Origin: Bradyrhizobium sp. sGM-13
Lineage (GTDB): Bacteria > Pseudomonadota > Alphaproteobacteria > Rhizobiales > Xanthobacteraceae
DNA: 64,000 nucleotides
Reading direction: 5' to 3'
NCBI RefSeq assembly: GCF_018398875.1
Contig: NZ_JAGWDK010000030.1
Span: 1 to 64,000, forward strand
Under the pieces are notes generated by a model. That model saw only the letters and a list, made by a program, of their open reading frames with translations, searched no databases and was not told the DNA's origin. Every line of letters starts with the position of its first letter. Within the stretch, counting starts at the first letter, position 1. The translations under genes and the position numbers were made by a program. This document shows, piece after piece, positions 9,101 to 18,788 of the stretch.

Positions 9101-10438
9101 TCAGCTCCGCATGAAGCCTTCGCACTCGCTTTCGGCCCAGGCGAGCGTGCTCTCCATTTTTTCGCCCTGCGAGTAGCGAAGCGCCATCTTGGTTAGCGTC
9201 GCCTGTGTGTAAATTTGCTGCGCGACCTTCGGTGGTGCCGGCGACGCAGCAATCGACAGCTTTTGATGGTTATAGGGATTAGGGTAGTGATAGAGCGTGC
9301 CTTTCGGCGGCCCCTCTTCCTCCCAAACCTTCAGCGTCGTCATCTTTTCGTATGCCGGCAGGTCATAACCGCCGCTGGCGACAACCAGCTTCTCGATCGA
9401 TGACGGCTGCGACAGATGGACGAGCAGGCTCCTTGCTGCCTCCTTGTTCTTGGAGAAATTCCAGCTGGTCCAGAAGAAGGGCAGGTAGGGCGCGAAGCGG
9501 CCCTTCGAGCCGGCCGGGAAGCCGTGGGTCCAGCATTGCGCGGCAACTTCCGGCGCGTCTCGCTTGGCAACCGCCCAAGCGCTTGGCGGGTTCAGGATTA
9601 GCGCGCCCCTGCCGGAAACTAGCCATTTGTTGTTGGATGCGTCATCCCACGCCCCTGCATCCGGCGGCAGATAGGCGATCAGCTTCTTGTAGAACTCGAG
9701 CGCCTGCCGAACCGTGTCGGTCTTGACCGTGAGATTGCCCTTGGCATCGACCAGCTCGGCGCCGAAGGACTGGAAGATTGCGCCGGCAGTGTCGACGTTG
9801 TCGCTGGTTTCGCCGAGACCGATTCCGAAGGGATGGCCGGCCTTTTGACATGCTTCCGCAGCTTTCAGGAACGTATCCATGGTCCAGTTGTCCGCCTTCG
9901 GCGGGCTGCCGGCAGGATACATTTCCTGCACGTCAATATTGGCGAACTTCTTCATCAGATCGATGCGGGAGCAGGGCCCCTTGATCTGGCTGCCGACGCA
10001 GGTTGGAACGCCCAGCCATTTGCCGCCGGCCTGGCCGAGATATTTGACGGTGTCGTTCACCTCACCGTTCTGCTTGAGGATCGGCCCCATGATATCGTTG
10101 ACGGGTTCAAGCAGTTCAGCATTGGCGTGCGGCCACCAGGTCGCCATCGCAAGAATGTCATGGCCCGATTTGGCTTGCGCTTCGGCGGCGACGGTCAGGA
10201 TGAGCTTGTTGCCTTGACTCGTGATGTAATCGATCTGAACGTTGACCTTTTCCTTTTCAGCCCACTCATTGACGAGAGCGGTCGAGGTCTTGTTGGCGCC
10301 GGGCACCCAGTGGTCCCAGAAACCAATCGACAGCTTGCCGGCGGCGTGAGCACCGCGCACGTAGGGCGCGGTGATGAGTGCTGCGGATGTCGCGGCGGCA
10401 GCACCTACGAATTGTCGTCGTGAAAGTTTTCGTGACAT
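9101..10438 (-). CDS. Extracellular solute-binding protein, sugar ABC type
   Basis: A 445-residue periplasmic binding protein of the family-1 (carbohydrate) type. The N-terminus MSRKLSRRQFVGAAAATSAA carries a twin-arginine-like motif (SRRQFVG) and a cleavage region before AGKLSIGFWDHWVPG. The lobe hallmark of family 1 proteins, a segment describing a target stretch (SGHDILAMATWWPHANAELLEPVND), is visible. It would deliver a sugar or polyol to an ABC permease, but no permease or ATPase gene lies within the flanking 5 kb, so it is either an orphan or served by distant genes. The start was moved six codons inward to place the twin-arginine motif near the N-terminus. Confidence 0.85.
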   Translation of the reverse strand: MSRKLSRRQFVGAAAATSAALITAPYVRGAHAAGKLSIGFWDHWVPGANKTSTALVNEWAEKEKVNVQIDYITSQGNKLILTVAAEAQAKSGHDILAMATWWPHANAELLEPVNDIMGPILKQNGEVNDTVKYLGQAGGKWLGVPTCVGSQIKGPCSRIDLMKKFANIDVQEMYPAGSPPKADNWTMDTFLKAAEACQKAGHPFGIGLGETSDNVDTAGAIFQSFGAELVDAKGNLTVKTDTVRQALEFYKKLIAYLPPDAGAWDDASNNKWLVSGRGALILNPPSAWAVAKRDAPEVAAQCWTHGFPAGSKGRFAPYLPFFWTSWNFSKNKEAARSLLVHLSQPSSIEKLVVASGGYDLPAYEKMTTLKVWEEEGPPKGTLYHYPNPYNHQKLSIAASPAPPKVAQQIYTQATLTKMALRYSQGEKMESTLAWAESECEGFMRS

Positions 10439-10900
10439 TTGTCCCTCCCGATCCATTTGCTGGCTTGGTTTTGATTGTTGACCCTCATCAGCACTGCGCC
10501 GAAACAGCGCAAGCCTGTCGAGATCTGCCTCAGGCGATCAGAACAAAATTGATCGCTTCTAGAACTATCGGCAGCCGGGTATCATTACGGAATTCAACGC
10601 TCAAACTTCTACTAGCGCAAGGGATGTGATCCGACAGCTACACTGTCCCGACGCCACATCACTCTTCATCTGATCGTTTTCAGAGCTGAGAAGCGAATGT
10701 CTGCAAACCGAATGCTTCCGCTCGTGGCCCAAAGCGTCAGTCTGCTCGGTGCAATGCCATGTCCGGAGTTGGGGGTAAAGCCGACCAGCCGGTCGAACGC
10801 CCGGACTTCTCAGTTTGACCCGTAAGAGACATCAAATTCCATCCCACAAACCATTGCAAGTGCTATAAAATAGTCATCAAGTGGACCGTCGGGGGGCCCG
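10439..10900. other. Intergenic region between divergent genes
   Basis: Holds the promoters of the binding protein (leftward) and the kinase (rightward). Near 10800-10830 another dispersed repeat fragment (TTTGACCCGTAAGAGACATC) is seen. No gene is supportable. Confidence 0.4.
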
Positions 10901-11902
10901 ATGACGCAGAACAACGACGTGGGAATTGCGCGCGCGCCTGAGCAAATCGAGGCGGCGCTTCGCGAAAGCGAGCAACGATTGCGTTGGCTGGCTTCCATTA
11001 TTGAATCTAGCGACGACGCGATAGTCAGCAAGAATCTCGACGGCGTTATTACAAGCTGGAATGGCGGTGCTGAGCGCATCTTCGGCTACTCTGCCAGCGA
11101 GGCCATTGGTCAGCCCATTACAATTGTGATCCCTCAGGATCGGCAAGGCGAAGAACGTGAGATTCTAACGCGCATCCGACGAGGCGAGCGCGTGGACCAT
11201 TTTGAGACCGTTCGGCAACGAAAGAACGGTGTTTTGATCGCCGTGTCGCTGACCATTTCTCCTGTCAAAGATGCGAGCGGAAGAATTGTCGGCGCATCAA
11301 AGATTGCAAGAGATATTACTGAGCAGAAGAAAAATCAGGAGCTGATCGTGACTCTGGCACGCGAGGCCGAGCACCGCAGCAAGAACTTACTCGCGAACGC
11401 AATAGCAACGGTCAATCTTTCTCAGTCGAGCTCGCCAGAAGGTCTCAAAGAGATAATCGCTGGACGCGTCCAGGCACTTGCAAATGTTTGCTCACTTTTC
11501 GCGGCAACGCGTTGGATCGGTGCCGAGATATCGGAGATTGCGACACAGGAACTCGCTCCTTATTTCGAAAGGAAGCGAACGTTGATAGATGGTCCACAAA
11601 CCCTGTTAGCGCCAGACTTAGCTCAGGCAGTTGCGGTAACGTTGCATGAGCTAGCGACCAACGCCGCGAAATACGGTGCTTTGTCCAAGTCCGACGGCCA
11701 AGTCCGCTTGGAATGGTCACACGCAGTTGATGGTCGATTGCAGCTACGCTGGACGGAGACGGGCGGTCCAGCCGCGCACAAACCTACGCGAAAGGGACTT
11801 GGTAGCCGTATCATCGAACAAATGATCGTCCAGCAAAAGGGGGAAGTTCGCTTTGACTGGCGCAAAGACGGGCTTGTTTGCGAAATCAAAGTTCCGGTGT
11901 GA
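10901..11902 (+). CDS. PAS-domain HWE-family sensor histidine kinase
   Basis: A 333-residue cytoplasmic kinase without membrane segments. Residues 25-145 are a PAS domain with its C-terminal PAC part (KDASGRIVGASKIARDITEQK). The kinase core is the HWE/HisKA_2 type: the phosphorylated histidine is H158 in EAEHRSKNLLAN, and the ATP-binding N-box is HELATNAAKYGALS with N254. HWE kinases in rhizobia and Methylobacterium often feed the general stress response through PhyR; no PhyR, NepR or other response regulator is next to this gene, so it is an orphan kinase. A strong G-run (GGGGGG) sits eight bases before the ATG. The ligand of the PAS domain is unknown. Confidence 0.88.
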   Translation: MTQNNDVGIARAPEQIEAALRESEQRLRWLASIIESSDDAIVSKNLDGVITSWNGGAERIFGYSASEAIGQPITIVIPQDRQGEEREILTRIRRGERVDHFETVRQRKNGVLIAVSLTISPVKDASGRIVGASKIARDITEQKKNQELIVTLAREAEHRSKNLLANAIATVNLSQSSSPEGLKEIIAGRVQALANVCSLFAATRWIGAEISEIATQELAPYFERKRTLIDGPQTLLAPDLAQAVAVTLHELATNAAKYGALSKSDGQVRLEWSHAVDGRLQLRWTETGGPAAHKPTRKGLGSRIIEQMIVQQKGEVRFDWRKDGLVCEIKVPV

Positions 11903-12091
11903 GCATGTCCGCAGTTGGCCCGTAGCTGCCCAAGCACTCGGTCAGTGTCCACGTCGGCTGCCGGAATGAAACCAGACTAGCATTTGGCACCAAAGGCACT
12001 TCCGAGTCTGACCCATATCGGAAGTCAGCATTTGCGCTACGACGCTTCTGGTAGTGACCATTCCGACCGTCCATCGCTGCCAGATCGACAT

Positions 12092-12328
12092 TCATTCGCC
12101 GGATAGGACGCCTCGCGGATCGCAACCATGATGCGAAGCGAGGTAGTCGATTTCGCTGCGGGTAATACCGATATCCATTAGCTCCCTGTCACTTAGGTCG
12201 CACAAGTTGGCCAATCTCTGGCGTTTGCGCCACTCCTGAAATGCATTCCAATATGTTTCGAGAGGACTGTACACCTGCCGCCTTGCGGTTACCGGCCGCA
12301 GCTCAGTGGTCTCGCGGATCGTGCTCAT
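12092..12328 (-). CDS. DUF1127 small protein
   Basis: A 78-residue protein whose second half (EWRKRQRLANLCDLSDRELMDIGITRSEIDYLA) is the DUF1127 domain, a short arginine-rich helical module common in alphaproteobacteria. In Agrobacterium, related small proteins influence RNA turnover and phosphate-related metabolism; that role is not shown here. The N-terminal 30 residues are not conserved by eye. It stands alone in a gap-rich region. Confidence 0.85.
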   Translation of the reverse strand: MSTIRETTELRPVTARRQVYSPLETYWNAFQEWRKRQRLANLCDLSDRELMDIGITRSEIDYLASHHGCDPRGVLSGE

Positions 12329-12856
12329 TAGGATGTGTCCTGTCTGGACTGTTCACTAGGCAGAAGTTGCCGCAAGATGCGCGGGCGCGCTTAACTGGTG
12401 GCTTACATTTCTCTTACCGGCGGCTTACTCTTCATGCGCTAGTACAGAGGCAACCCCGGGAAGGAATGGCAGCTTGCGCTAACTACAGGCGCTAGTAGCG
12501 GAAAGGTTGCAGTTCACTCTAAGCTCCGAAAATTCGAACTAAGCCGGGTTGCCGTGCCGCTTTGGATGACCGTTGCCAACTGCACCACGTTTCAAGACAT
12601 CTCAGGTAGACGTAAGGGCTAAAGCCTCTTTCAGTTTAGGCCAAACGTCGCCTATTGGCCCAAGGCTGCCGAATTTGGTGCTACAGCAAGTGGTCAGCTA
12701 TTTGGGTCACAGCGGCCGTGGCGCTGACGCATTCGCGACGGCAGCACGTGACCCAGAACGGAAGTCGGGCGCTCATAACGTAGTATATGACGCTGCCGCT
12801 TGCCTGTTGGATTGACGAGAACTGTGCGACGGCGTTGTCAAACGCAGCCGGTATTG
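12329..12856. other. Gap holding one copy of the 99-base repeat
   Basis: No gene is supportable. A plus-strand frame at 12573-12815 is open only because it crosses the repeat element (see 12656-12754), which has the same sequence, in a different context, at 14128-14226. Confidence 0.45.
12656..12754 (+). repeat. 99-base intergenic direct repeat, copy 1
   Basis: Matches 14128-14226 over 99 bases with three substitutions and no gaps. It starts at TGGCCCAAGGCTGCCGAATT and ends GCAGCACGTGACCC. The two copies lie 1.47 kb apart in the same orientation and bracket the alpha/beta hydrolase gene. Ends resemble shorter fragments in other gaps. Confidence 0.9.
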
Positions 12857-13951
12857 TTAGTTCCGGCGTGCCCAATTGAGGAAGAATTGCACTTCCTGGA
12901 AAAGCTGCATCCGGTTCTTCTCCAGCATAACGAAATGCGATCCCTCGCCGATCTCGACAAACCGCTTGTTCGGGCTACTCGGAAGCTTGTGGAAGAGCGC
13001 TTGTGCACTCTGGCTGGGAGTCACCCGATCCCACTCAGCGACGACCACCAGGGTCGGAATCTTAATCCTCCCGGGGTCGTAGTATGCCTTGCCCGCGTCC
13101 CAATAATTGCGGTTGTCCTGGAAAACGCCCGCTGGGCTGCGCAGCACCGGCGGCTCTTGCTTTGAACCGATCGGATCGCTGGCCAATGCGGCAGCCGACC
13201 ATGCTTCGAACCAGCTCGCTGGCATCAAATCGTTCTTGCGATCGTCGGGTGCGCCAGCCTGCAAGCGCTCCCGCGCGGTCGCCATTGGCGCCGCAACATA
13301 AGCCCCTAATGGGGGAGGCGCAGTTTGCGGTGGCGGTGAGGTCCTTAGCCACGTTGGTGCATAGAGCACGAGCCGGTCGACCCTGTCATTGTGGTCGGCG
13401 GTGTAAGCGCCCATGATCACGGCCCCCCACGACCAGCCCATGAGACTGAGCTTAGGCACACCTCGTCGCTGACGGATGAAGTCGATCGCTGAACCGACGT
13501 CCTTAATAGCCACATCAGTCGTAGCGAAAGGAGGATTGTTGGCAGCTGGCTGATCCATTTCCGGCGGACGCGTGGATCGGCCGTAGCCGCGCACATCGAC
13601 CAAATACACATCCCAACCATGCTGGGCGATGTAGTCCATCCAGGACAGTCCCTCTAGCGGAAGGTCAAAGGTCGCCTCCGACGGTTGCGTCGCACCGTGA
13701 ACGAACAGCAACGTTTTCTCAGACCTAAACTGCTTCAAATCCTCCGGCCGTTTGTTTCTGACGTAGAGCTTTATTCCAGGATCGACGGCATCGATCATGA
13801 ACTGCTCAGTCACCAGCTTTTGCGCTGGATCGGCCGCAAATGCGGACTTGGGCTCAGCGGCCTCGGTCTTTGCGAGTTGCGTGGCCAGCACGATACCGCC
13901 GAGGGCGAAGGTGCTGCTGCAGAGCGCCTGACGTCTGGTGATCATCATCAT
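12857..13951 (-). CDS. Exported alpha/beta hydrolase
   Basis: A 364-residue hydrolase. The N-terminus MMMITRRQALCSSTFALGG has a twin-arginine-like start and a hydrophobic stretch, so export is likely. The alpha/beta hydrolase fold is shown by the oxyanion-hole segment LLFVHGATQPS, the strand WDVYLVDVRGYGRS, the nucleophile elbow GWSWG (Ser), the acid in VVVAEWDRVTPSQ and the histidine in GEGSHFVMLEKN. All catalytic residues are present. The substrate cannot be told; relatives include esterases and epoxide or haloalkane-type hydrolases. The gene is flanked on both sides by the 99-base repeat, which may mark an insertion. Confidence 0.85.
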   Translation of the reverse strand: MMMITRRQALCSSTFALGGIVLATQLAKTEAAEPKSAFAADPAQKLVTEQFMIDAVDPGIKLYVRNKRPEDLKQFRSEKTLLFVHGATQPSEATFDLPLEGLSWMDYIAQHGWDVYLVDVRGYGRSTRPPEMDQPAANNPPFATTDVAIKDVGSAIDFIRQRRGVPKLSLMGWSWGAVIMGAYTADHNDRVDRLVLYAPTWLRTSPPPQTAPPPLGAYVAAPMATARERLQAGAPDDRKNDLMPASWFEAWSAAALASDPIGSKQEPPVLRSPAGVFQDNRNYWDAGKAYYDPGRIKIPTLVVVAEWDRVTPSQSAQALFHKLPSSPNKRFVEIGEGSHFVMLEKNRMQLFQEVQFFLNWARRN

Positions 13952-14353
13952 CTTCCTCCCTGCTTTGGGGCCGGATGACGGTCCCGGGCCAGCCGGAGGT
14001 CGCGCCAGGAGACCCCGGCGACCGCAGTCTACTCCCTCAGGCCGCTATCAGTGAGGAAGATCGCGACCCCGCGGCGTTGTGTCCGGTCTTGGGGAACGAA
14101 GAGGAACATCAGATGAAAGGTCGCTTGTGGCCCAAGGCTGCCGAATTTGGTGCTACAGTAAGTGGTCAGCTATTTGGGTCACAGCGGCCGTGGCGCTGAC
14201 GCATTCGGGAAGGCAGCACGTGACCCGCAGCGGTCGATGTGGGGTGGCGCTGATATCCGGTTCGACCTTTGGATCGACGGTTCTGCGCTGTGAGGTGCGT
14301 CATGATCCGGCCAAGTAATAGGAACCGTCCTCAGGCGCGCCCGTTTCCCACGC
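13952..14353. other. Gap holding the second copy of the 99-base repeat
   Basis: Contains the upstream region of the hydrolase and of the DUF1003 gene, with the repeat copy at 14128-14226. Nothing else supportable is seen. Confidence 0.45.
14128..14226 (+). repeat. 99-base intergenic direct repeat, copy 2
   Basis: Same element as 12656-12754, 96 of 99 bases identical by direct comparison. The substitutions are one C/T and two near the right end (ATTCGCGACGG against ATTCGGGAAGG). Confidence 0.9.
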
Positions 14354-14929
14354 ATGAAGAAACCCTTAGCGCCTCGCCCAGAAGCTGCGCCGGGGCTGAC
14401 GCCGGCTCTCGAACGGAACATCCACGCGCTAGTCGAACGGAGGAAGCGCGAGCAATCCGATGCGTCTATTCAGCAAAAGGTCGCCGATGCGATAACTTCG
14501 TTCACCGGCAGCATGCAGTTTGTTTACCTACACTTATTTGCTTTTGGATTTTGGATAGCCGCAAACGTCCGGTGGCTCCCAGGAATTTCACCATGGGATG
14601 AAAGCTTTGTAGTGCTCGCTATGATCGCTTCTGTAGAGGCAATCTTTCTTTCGACCTTTGTATTGATCTCTCAGAATCGAATGGCGGCCGAAGCGGATAG
14701 ACGGGCGGAGTTGGATCTGCAGATCAGTCTCCTCACTGAACATGAGATTACAAAGGTAGTCGCGCTACTGAATGAGATGGCCCCCAAAATGGAGATCGAT
14801 CCCCGGCAGAACGAAGAGCTTCAGGAAGCTGCCTCAGATATCGCGCCGGAGCGAGTTCTCGATAAGATCGACCAAGGGCTAAGTGGGCGCAACAACGCTC
14901 CTGCCGCGAGAAGCCAAAAGCCGGAATGA
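14354..14929 (+). CDS. DUF1003 membrane protein
   Basis: A 191-residue protein with the DUF1003 core: a basic N-terminus, VADAITSFTGSMQFVYLHL, a first membrane segment (LFAFGFWIAANV), the conserved loop PGISPWDESF, a second membrane segment (LAMIASVEAIFLSTFVLIS) and the signature QNRMAAEADRRAELDLQI, followed by a cytoplasmic helix. The family is widespread and of unknown function; it sits in the inner membrane. It begins directly downstream of a repeat-filled gap with no neighbour in the same direction except the broken binding protein gene 220 bases on. Confidence 0.85.
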   Translation: MKKPLAPRPEAAPGLTPALERNIHALVERRKREQSDASIQQKVADAITSFTGSMQFVYLHLFAFGFWIAANVRWLPGISPWDESFVVLAMIASVEAIFLSTFVLISQNRMAAEADRRAELDLQISLLTEHEITKVVALLNEMAPKMEIDPRQNEELQEAASDIAPERVLDKIDQGLSGRNNAPAARSQKPE

Positions 14930-15151
14930 CCGTTTCTGCCCCTCAGCCGAGCTACCTGTGAGCGGCCGCGAAAGGACGCTTTCGGAGGAGAAGCGGACCT
15001 GAGGAGCTGAGCGGTCGGACTGCCGCTTGTGACCCATCTGAGACATCAGGCCCTGATACCGTTTGATGCCGTTTGCTTGCCATTTTTGGTTCGCCGCTCA
15101 TTCGCAAGGTGTTAGATTAGATTTTGAGATGAACTAAATGAGCGTGTCCGG

Positions 15152-16124
15152 ATGCAGCGGCGCGAGTTCATAGCAGTTCTTGGCGGCATGGTGGCAGCTT
15201 GGCCGCTTGCCGTAAGTGCGCAGAAACCGCTGCCCCGGATTGGGTGGTTAGTATTTGGCGACCCCAAAAATTGGGACCAGTCGATCAGTCGTTGAAGGAC
15301 GCACTCGCACAGGCCGGTCTCCTCGACGGCCGCAACATCGAAATCGTCTTCCGCTATGCGCACGGTATGCCGGATCGACTTGCGGAATTGGCCACCGAAC
15401 TCGTCGCGCAAAGGCCCAACGTTCTGCTCGCTGTCGGCGGTGATGTTATCAAGCCACTGTTTGAGGCAAGTAAAGGTAGCATACCCCTCGTCGGTGGCGT
15501 TAGCGATAGCCCTATCCGGTCGGGACTTGCCGTGTCTCTTGCTCAACCAAGTAAGAACTTCACTGGGATCACGTTTCTTACGGATGAAATGGCGGCGAAG
15601 CGGAAAGAACTGCTCAAGCAGGTGGCACCCAACGTCAGGAAGGTTGCGGTGATATTCAATCCGCAGCATTTCGATGACGAAGTGACTTTTGCACGGCGCG
15701 GAGCCGAATCGCTCGGCCTTGAGCTAACGACCCACCCGATAAACAAGATCGCCGATCTCGATGCTGCGCTGCAGGGGGTGGGTGCAAGCGGCGCCGATAG
15801 CCTGCTCGTCATCTCGTCACGCCTTACTGGCATTGTTGCCGCTAGAATCGCACAACACGGCCAAGAGCGTCGTCTTCCAGTGCTTGCGTCGTGGCGGGAA
15901 TTCACAGACAGCGGTGCTTTGCTATCCTACGGGCCGAGTCGGATTTTGAGGCCAAACGTTTGGCGGGCTATGTGCAAAAGGTCTTAAACGGGGAGAAGCC
16001 GGCAGATTTGCCTATCGAGCAACCTGTGAAATTCGAACTTGTTATCAATCTCAAAACCGCCGAAATCCTCGGGCTCACGGTACCGCCTTCATTACTCGGC
16101 CGCGCCGACGAGGTGATTGAATGA
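15152..16124 (+). pseudogene. Broken ABC transporter substrate-binding protein (PF04392-like)
   Basis: The parts of a typical ABC_sub_bind protein appear in order but in three frames. Frame one (from 15152) gives MQRREFIAVLGGMVAAWPLA, the normal signal peptide, then stops at 15295. Frame two carries the body, from about SLKDALAQAGLLDGRN to SYGPSR (to about 15940). Frame three ends with KPADLPIEQPVKFELVIN and the standard terminus LLGRADEVIE at 16124. Two single-base shifts (near 15265-15290 and 15935-15945) therefore break a gene of about 320 codons. No permease or ATPase genes accompany it. Genuine decay and sequencing error are both possible. Confidence 0.8.
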
Positions 16125-16667
16125 AGCGGCACATCACTGCAACGCCTGAGTCCGCATCTGGCACCTTCGAGACATGCTGACGGCCTCTGAATTGTCTGCT
16201 CTCAGGGTAGATCGGAAGTGATCGCCTGGCAGCCGACATGCATGCGGTATTAGCTTTTGCGGCAGATCAAAAATCTGGGTCGGAACAAGGTGCGTTTTGG
16301 CACGTTTGAGACATGTTCGCCGGGCGCCGGAAAGGCCCGTTTGTTGAGGAAGGCCGGACGTGACCGGCACACCGCCAAGCGGTGCTTTTGACCCTTTTCA
16401 GGCGGGGCAAAGGCTTACGACCAGTTGCGTGCGCGTTCTGCTTACTCGAAATGGGTTGTTTCCTCAACGAACCCGAATTGCGATGATGCAGGGCAATTGC
16501 GGTGGCCGCCGGGGTTGTGGGGCGGCGTTGATTCCTATTAGAGTCAGCGACAGGCCGCTTAGCTCCGAAAAATTGGTGCGACTTTAGTTGCGATCTTTGA
16601 TCTTTAGCAAGGAGATCAAAAGGTCAGTCATGGTGGACGATCCAACTGCCTGGTCCAGGCGTCGACG
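16125..16667. other. Gap before the MASE1 kinase
   Basis: Contains repeated phrases GAGACATG (at 16171 and 16309) each preceded by GGCACCTTC or GGCACGTTT, members of the dispersed repeat family. No supportable gene; the kinase promoter is expected in the last 100 bases. Confidence 0.4.
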
Positions 16668-18788
16668 ATGTCCGATCCACGATCACTGACGCCGGAGATA
16701 AATTTCCGCCGAGGCATTAGCTATGCCGGCGGTCTGGTCGCAATTGGAGTGATCTATTTCGCCCTGGCAAAAGGCGGCCTTGCCCTCGCCTCTATTCATC
16801 CCAATGCAACGCCAATTTGGCCACCGACGGGTGTCGCGCTGGCGGCGGTGCTGTTGTGGGGATATCGGACTTGGCCCGCAATTTTCACGGCGGCGGTGAT
16901 CGCCAATGCGACGACCGCCGGCTCGGTTGCCACCGCAATTGCGATTGCGACCGGCAACTCTCTCGAAGCGATTGTTGGCGCTTACCTGATCAATCGATGG
17001 TCGAGAGGGTGCAATACGTTTTCGACGCCAAATTCTGTCGCGAAGTTTGCTCTGATTTGCTTCGTGATCGCGACACCGATCAGCGCCAGCATCGGACTGA
17101 CCAGCCTGGCAACCGCCGGTTACATCGAACGGACCAATTTCGCGAACGCCTGGGTCACATGGTGGCTGGGAGATGTGACCGGCGCGCTGGTCATTGCCCC
17201 CGTTATCGTGCTTTGGGCCTCAAGCCACTGCCATGCCTTCAACCGCAATGCATTTTTGGAGACGGTCGGCGTCCTCGCAACAGCGGCGGCTGTTGGACTC
17301 ATTGCTTTCAGCCCCCTGATCGAGCAAACGCCGAGTCGAGATCCACTGGGTTTTCTTGCGATCCTGCCAATGTTGTGGGCGGCGCTGCGCCGCGGTCCAC
17401 GTGACACCGCAACGGTTGCGCTGGTGCTTGCGGGCATCACGATTTGGGGGACGCTCACGGGCGGCGGCCCCTTCGCGACCGCGGATCTCAACGTTTCATT
17501 CCTGCTGGTGTTGATGTTCTTGATCAGTATTACCGTTCCAAGCCTGTTACTGAGCGCCGACGTCGAGGTGCGCAAGAAAGCGGAGGAAAGTCTGCGCCGC
17601 GCGCAGACCGAACTCGAACGGAAGGTTGCAGAGCGTACGCAAGAGTTGGAGCTCGCCAATGCAGCAAAATCGCGCTTTCTTGCCATGGCAAGCCATGATT
17701 TGCGGCAGCCATTACATGCACTAGGCCTGTTCGTTGCACAGCTGCGCACGCCGCTCAAATCGGGGGAACGGACAAAGACGATCGAGCGGATCGATGCAAC
17801 ACGCAAAGAAATGGATGAAATGGTCAATTCGCTTCTGGATATTTCCAGGCTCGACGCTGGGATCCTTACACCCAAAATTACCGAATTCCCGATCGCGCGC
17901 CTGTTGCAAAAAATTGAGACGACGTTTGATCAGGCAACGCGAGAAAAAGGCTTGCGTCTACGCATTAGGCGAAGTGACGCCTGGGTGCGGAGCGACGCCA
18001 TGCTGCTCGAACGCATACTGCTTAATCTGGTATCCAATGCTGTGCGCTATACATTGCGGGGCGGGATCATCGTCGGATGTCGTCGGCGCGGTGAAATGTT
18101 GCGTATCGAAGTATGGGATAGCGGTCCCGGCATTCCTGAGGATCAGAAGCAGAATATCTTTGGCGAGTTTTTTCGACTTGCTGCCGCAGAAGGAAACCGG
18201 TACGGCGGCCTGGGGCTCGGCCTGGCTATTGTCGACAGGCTTCGTCTACTTCTCAACCATCAAATCGACTTAGCTTCGACTGTGGGTCGAGGTTCGCGAT
18301 TCGCAATTCTGGTTCCGATGGCCAACGAATGCGTCACGTCCACCGAGCCCGTCGACGCACCTCGCCCCGCAGCCTTTGCGGTCGAAGGCAAGGTAATTTT
18401 TGTTATTGCCGATGCTCCAATTGTGTTGGAGGAAACGGGCGGATTGCTTGGCAAATGGGGATACTCTGTCCTTACCGCCGAATCCGACGAAGCTGCACTT
18501 GTCCGACTTGCTGAGCGCCAACAACGCCCCGATCTTATAATCTCGGACTATCATCTTGCGAGCGGAAAGACCGGGATCCGAGCAATTGAACAAATTAATG
18601 CGGCGTTTGGTTCATCGATTCCAGCTATTCTCATCAGCGGCGATACGGCACCTGAACCATTACGTGACGCTAAGGATAGAGGATACATTTTGCTGCACAA
18701 GCCTGTCGACCCAATGCGGCTCCGCGCTGTCATGCACGAGCTCTTTATGGATCATGACGATAAGAGAGATACCGGGCCGGCTTTATGA
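16668..18788 (+). CDS. MASE1-domain hybrid sensor histidine kinase
   Basis: A 706-residue inner-membrane sensor. The first 300 residues form a MASE1 domain of eight or so membrane helices, recognised by IHPNATPIWPPTGVALA and VTWWLGDVTGALVIAPV. A short coiled coil (AEESLRRAQTELERKV) links to the HisKA domain with the phospho-accepting H343 in ASHDLRQPLHALGL, then an HATPase domain (VSNAVRYT, DSGPGIP, YGGLGLGL). A C-terminal receiver domain has its aspartate at D627 (LIISDYH). Kinases with ASHDLRQPLHAL plus such a receiver usually pair with LuxR-type regulators. The converging neighbour is exactly such a regulator, and the two genes overlap by six bases at their 3' ends, suggesting they act together. 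Confidence 0.92.
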   Translation: MSDPRSLTPEINFRRGISYAGGLVAIGVIYFALAKGGLALASIHPNATPIWPPTGVALAAVLLWGYRTWPAIFTAAVIANATTAGSVATAIAIATGNSLEAIVGAYLINRWSRGCNTFSTPNSVAKFALICFVIATPISASIGLTSLATAGYIERTNFANAWVTWWLGDVTGALVIAPVIVLWASSHCHAFNRNAFLETVGVLATAAAVGLIAFSPLIEQTPSRDPLGFLAILPMLWAALRRGPRDTATVALVLAGITIWGTLTGGGPFATADLNVSFLLVLMFLISITVPSLLLSADVEVRKKAEESLRRAQTELERKVAERTQELELANAAKSRFLAMASHDLRQPLHALGLFVAQLRTPLKSGERTKTIERIDATRKEMDEMVNSLLDISRLDAGILTPKITEFPIARLLQKIETTFDQATREKGLRLRIRRSDAWVRSDAMLLERILLNLVSNAVRYTLRGGIIVGCRRRGEMLRIEVWDSGPGIPEDQKQNIFGEFFRLAAAEGNRYGGLGLGLAIVDRLRLLLNHQIDLASTVGRGSRFAILVPMANECVTSTEPVDAPRPAAFAVEGKVIFVIADAPIVLEETGGLLGKWGYSVLTAESDEAALVRLAERQQRPDLIISDYHLASGKTGIRAIEQINAAFGSSIPAILISGDTAPEPLRDAKDRGYILLHKPVDPMRLRAVMHELFMDHDDKRDTGPAL

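Noticed and set aside
12573..12815. 80-codon plus-strand frame
   Set aside because: It consists mostly of the 99-base repeat element, which in its other copy lies in a different frame context.
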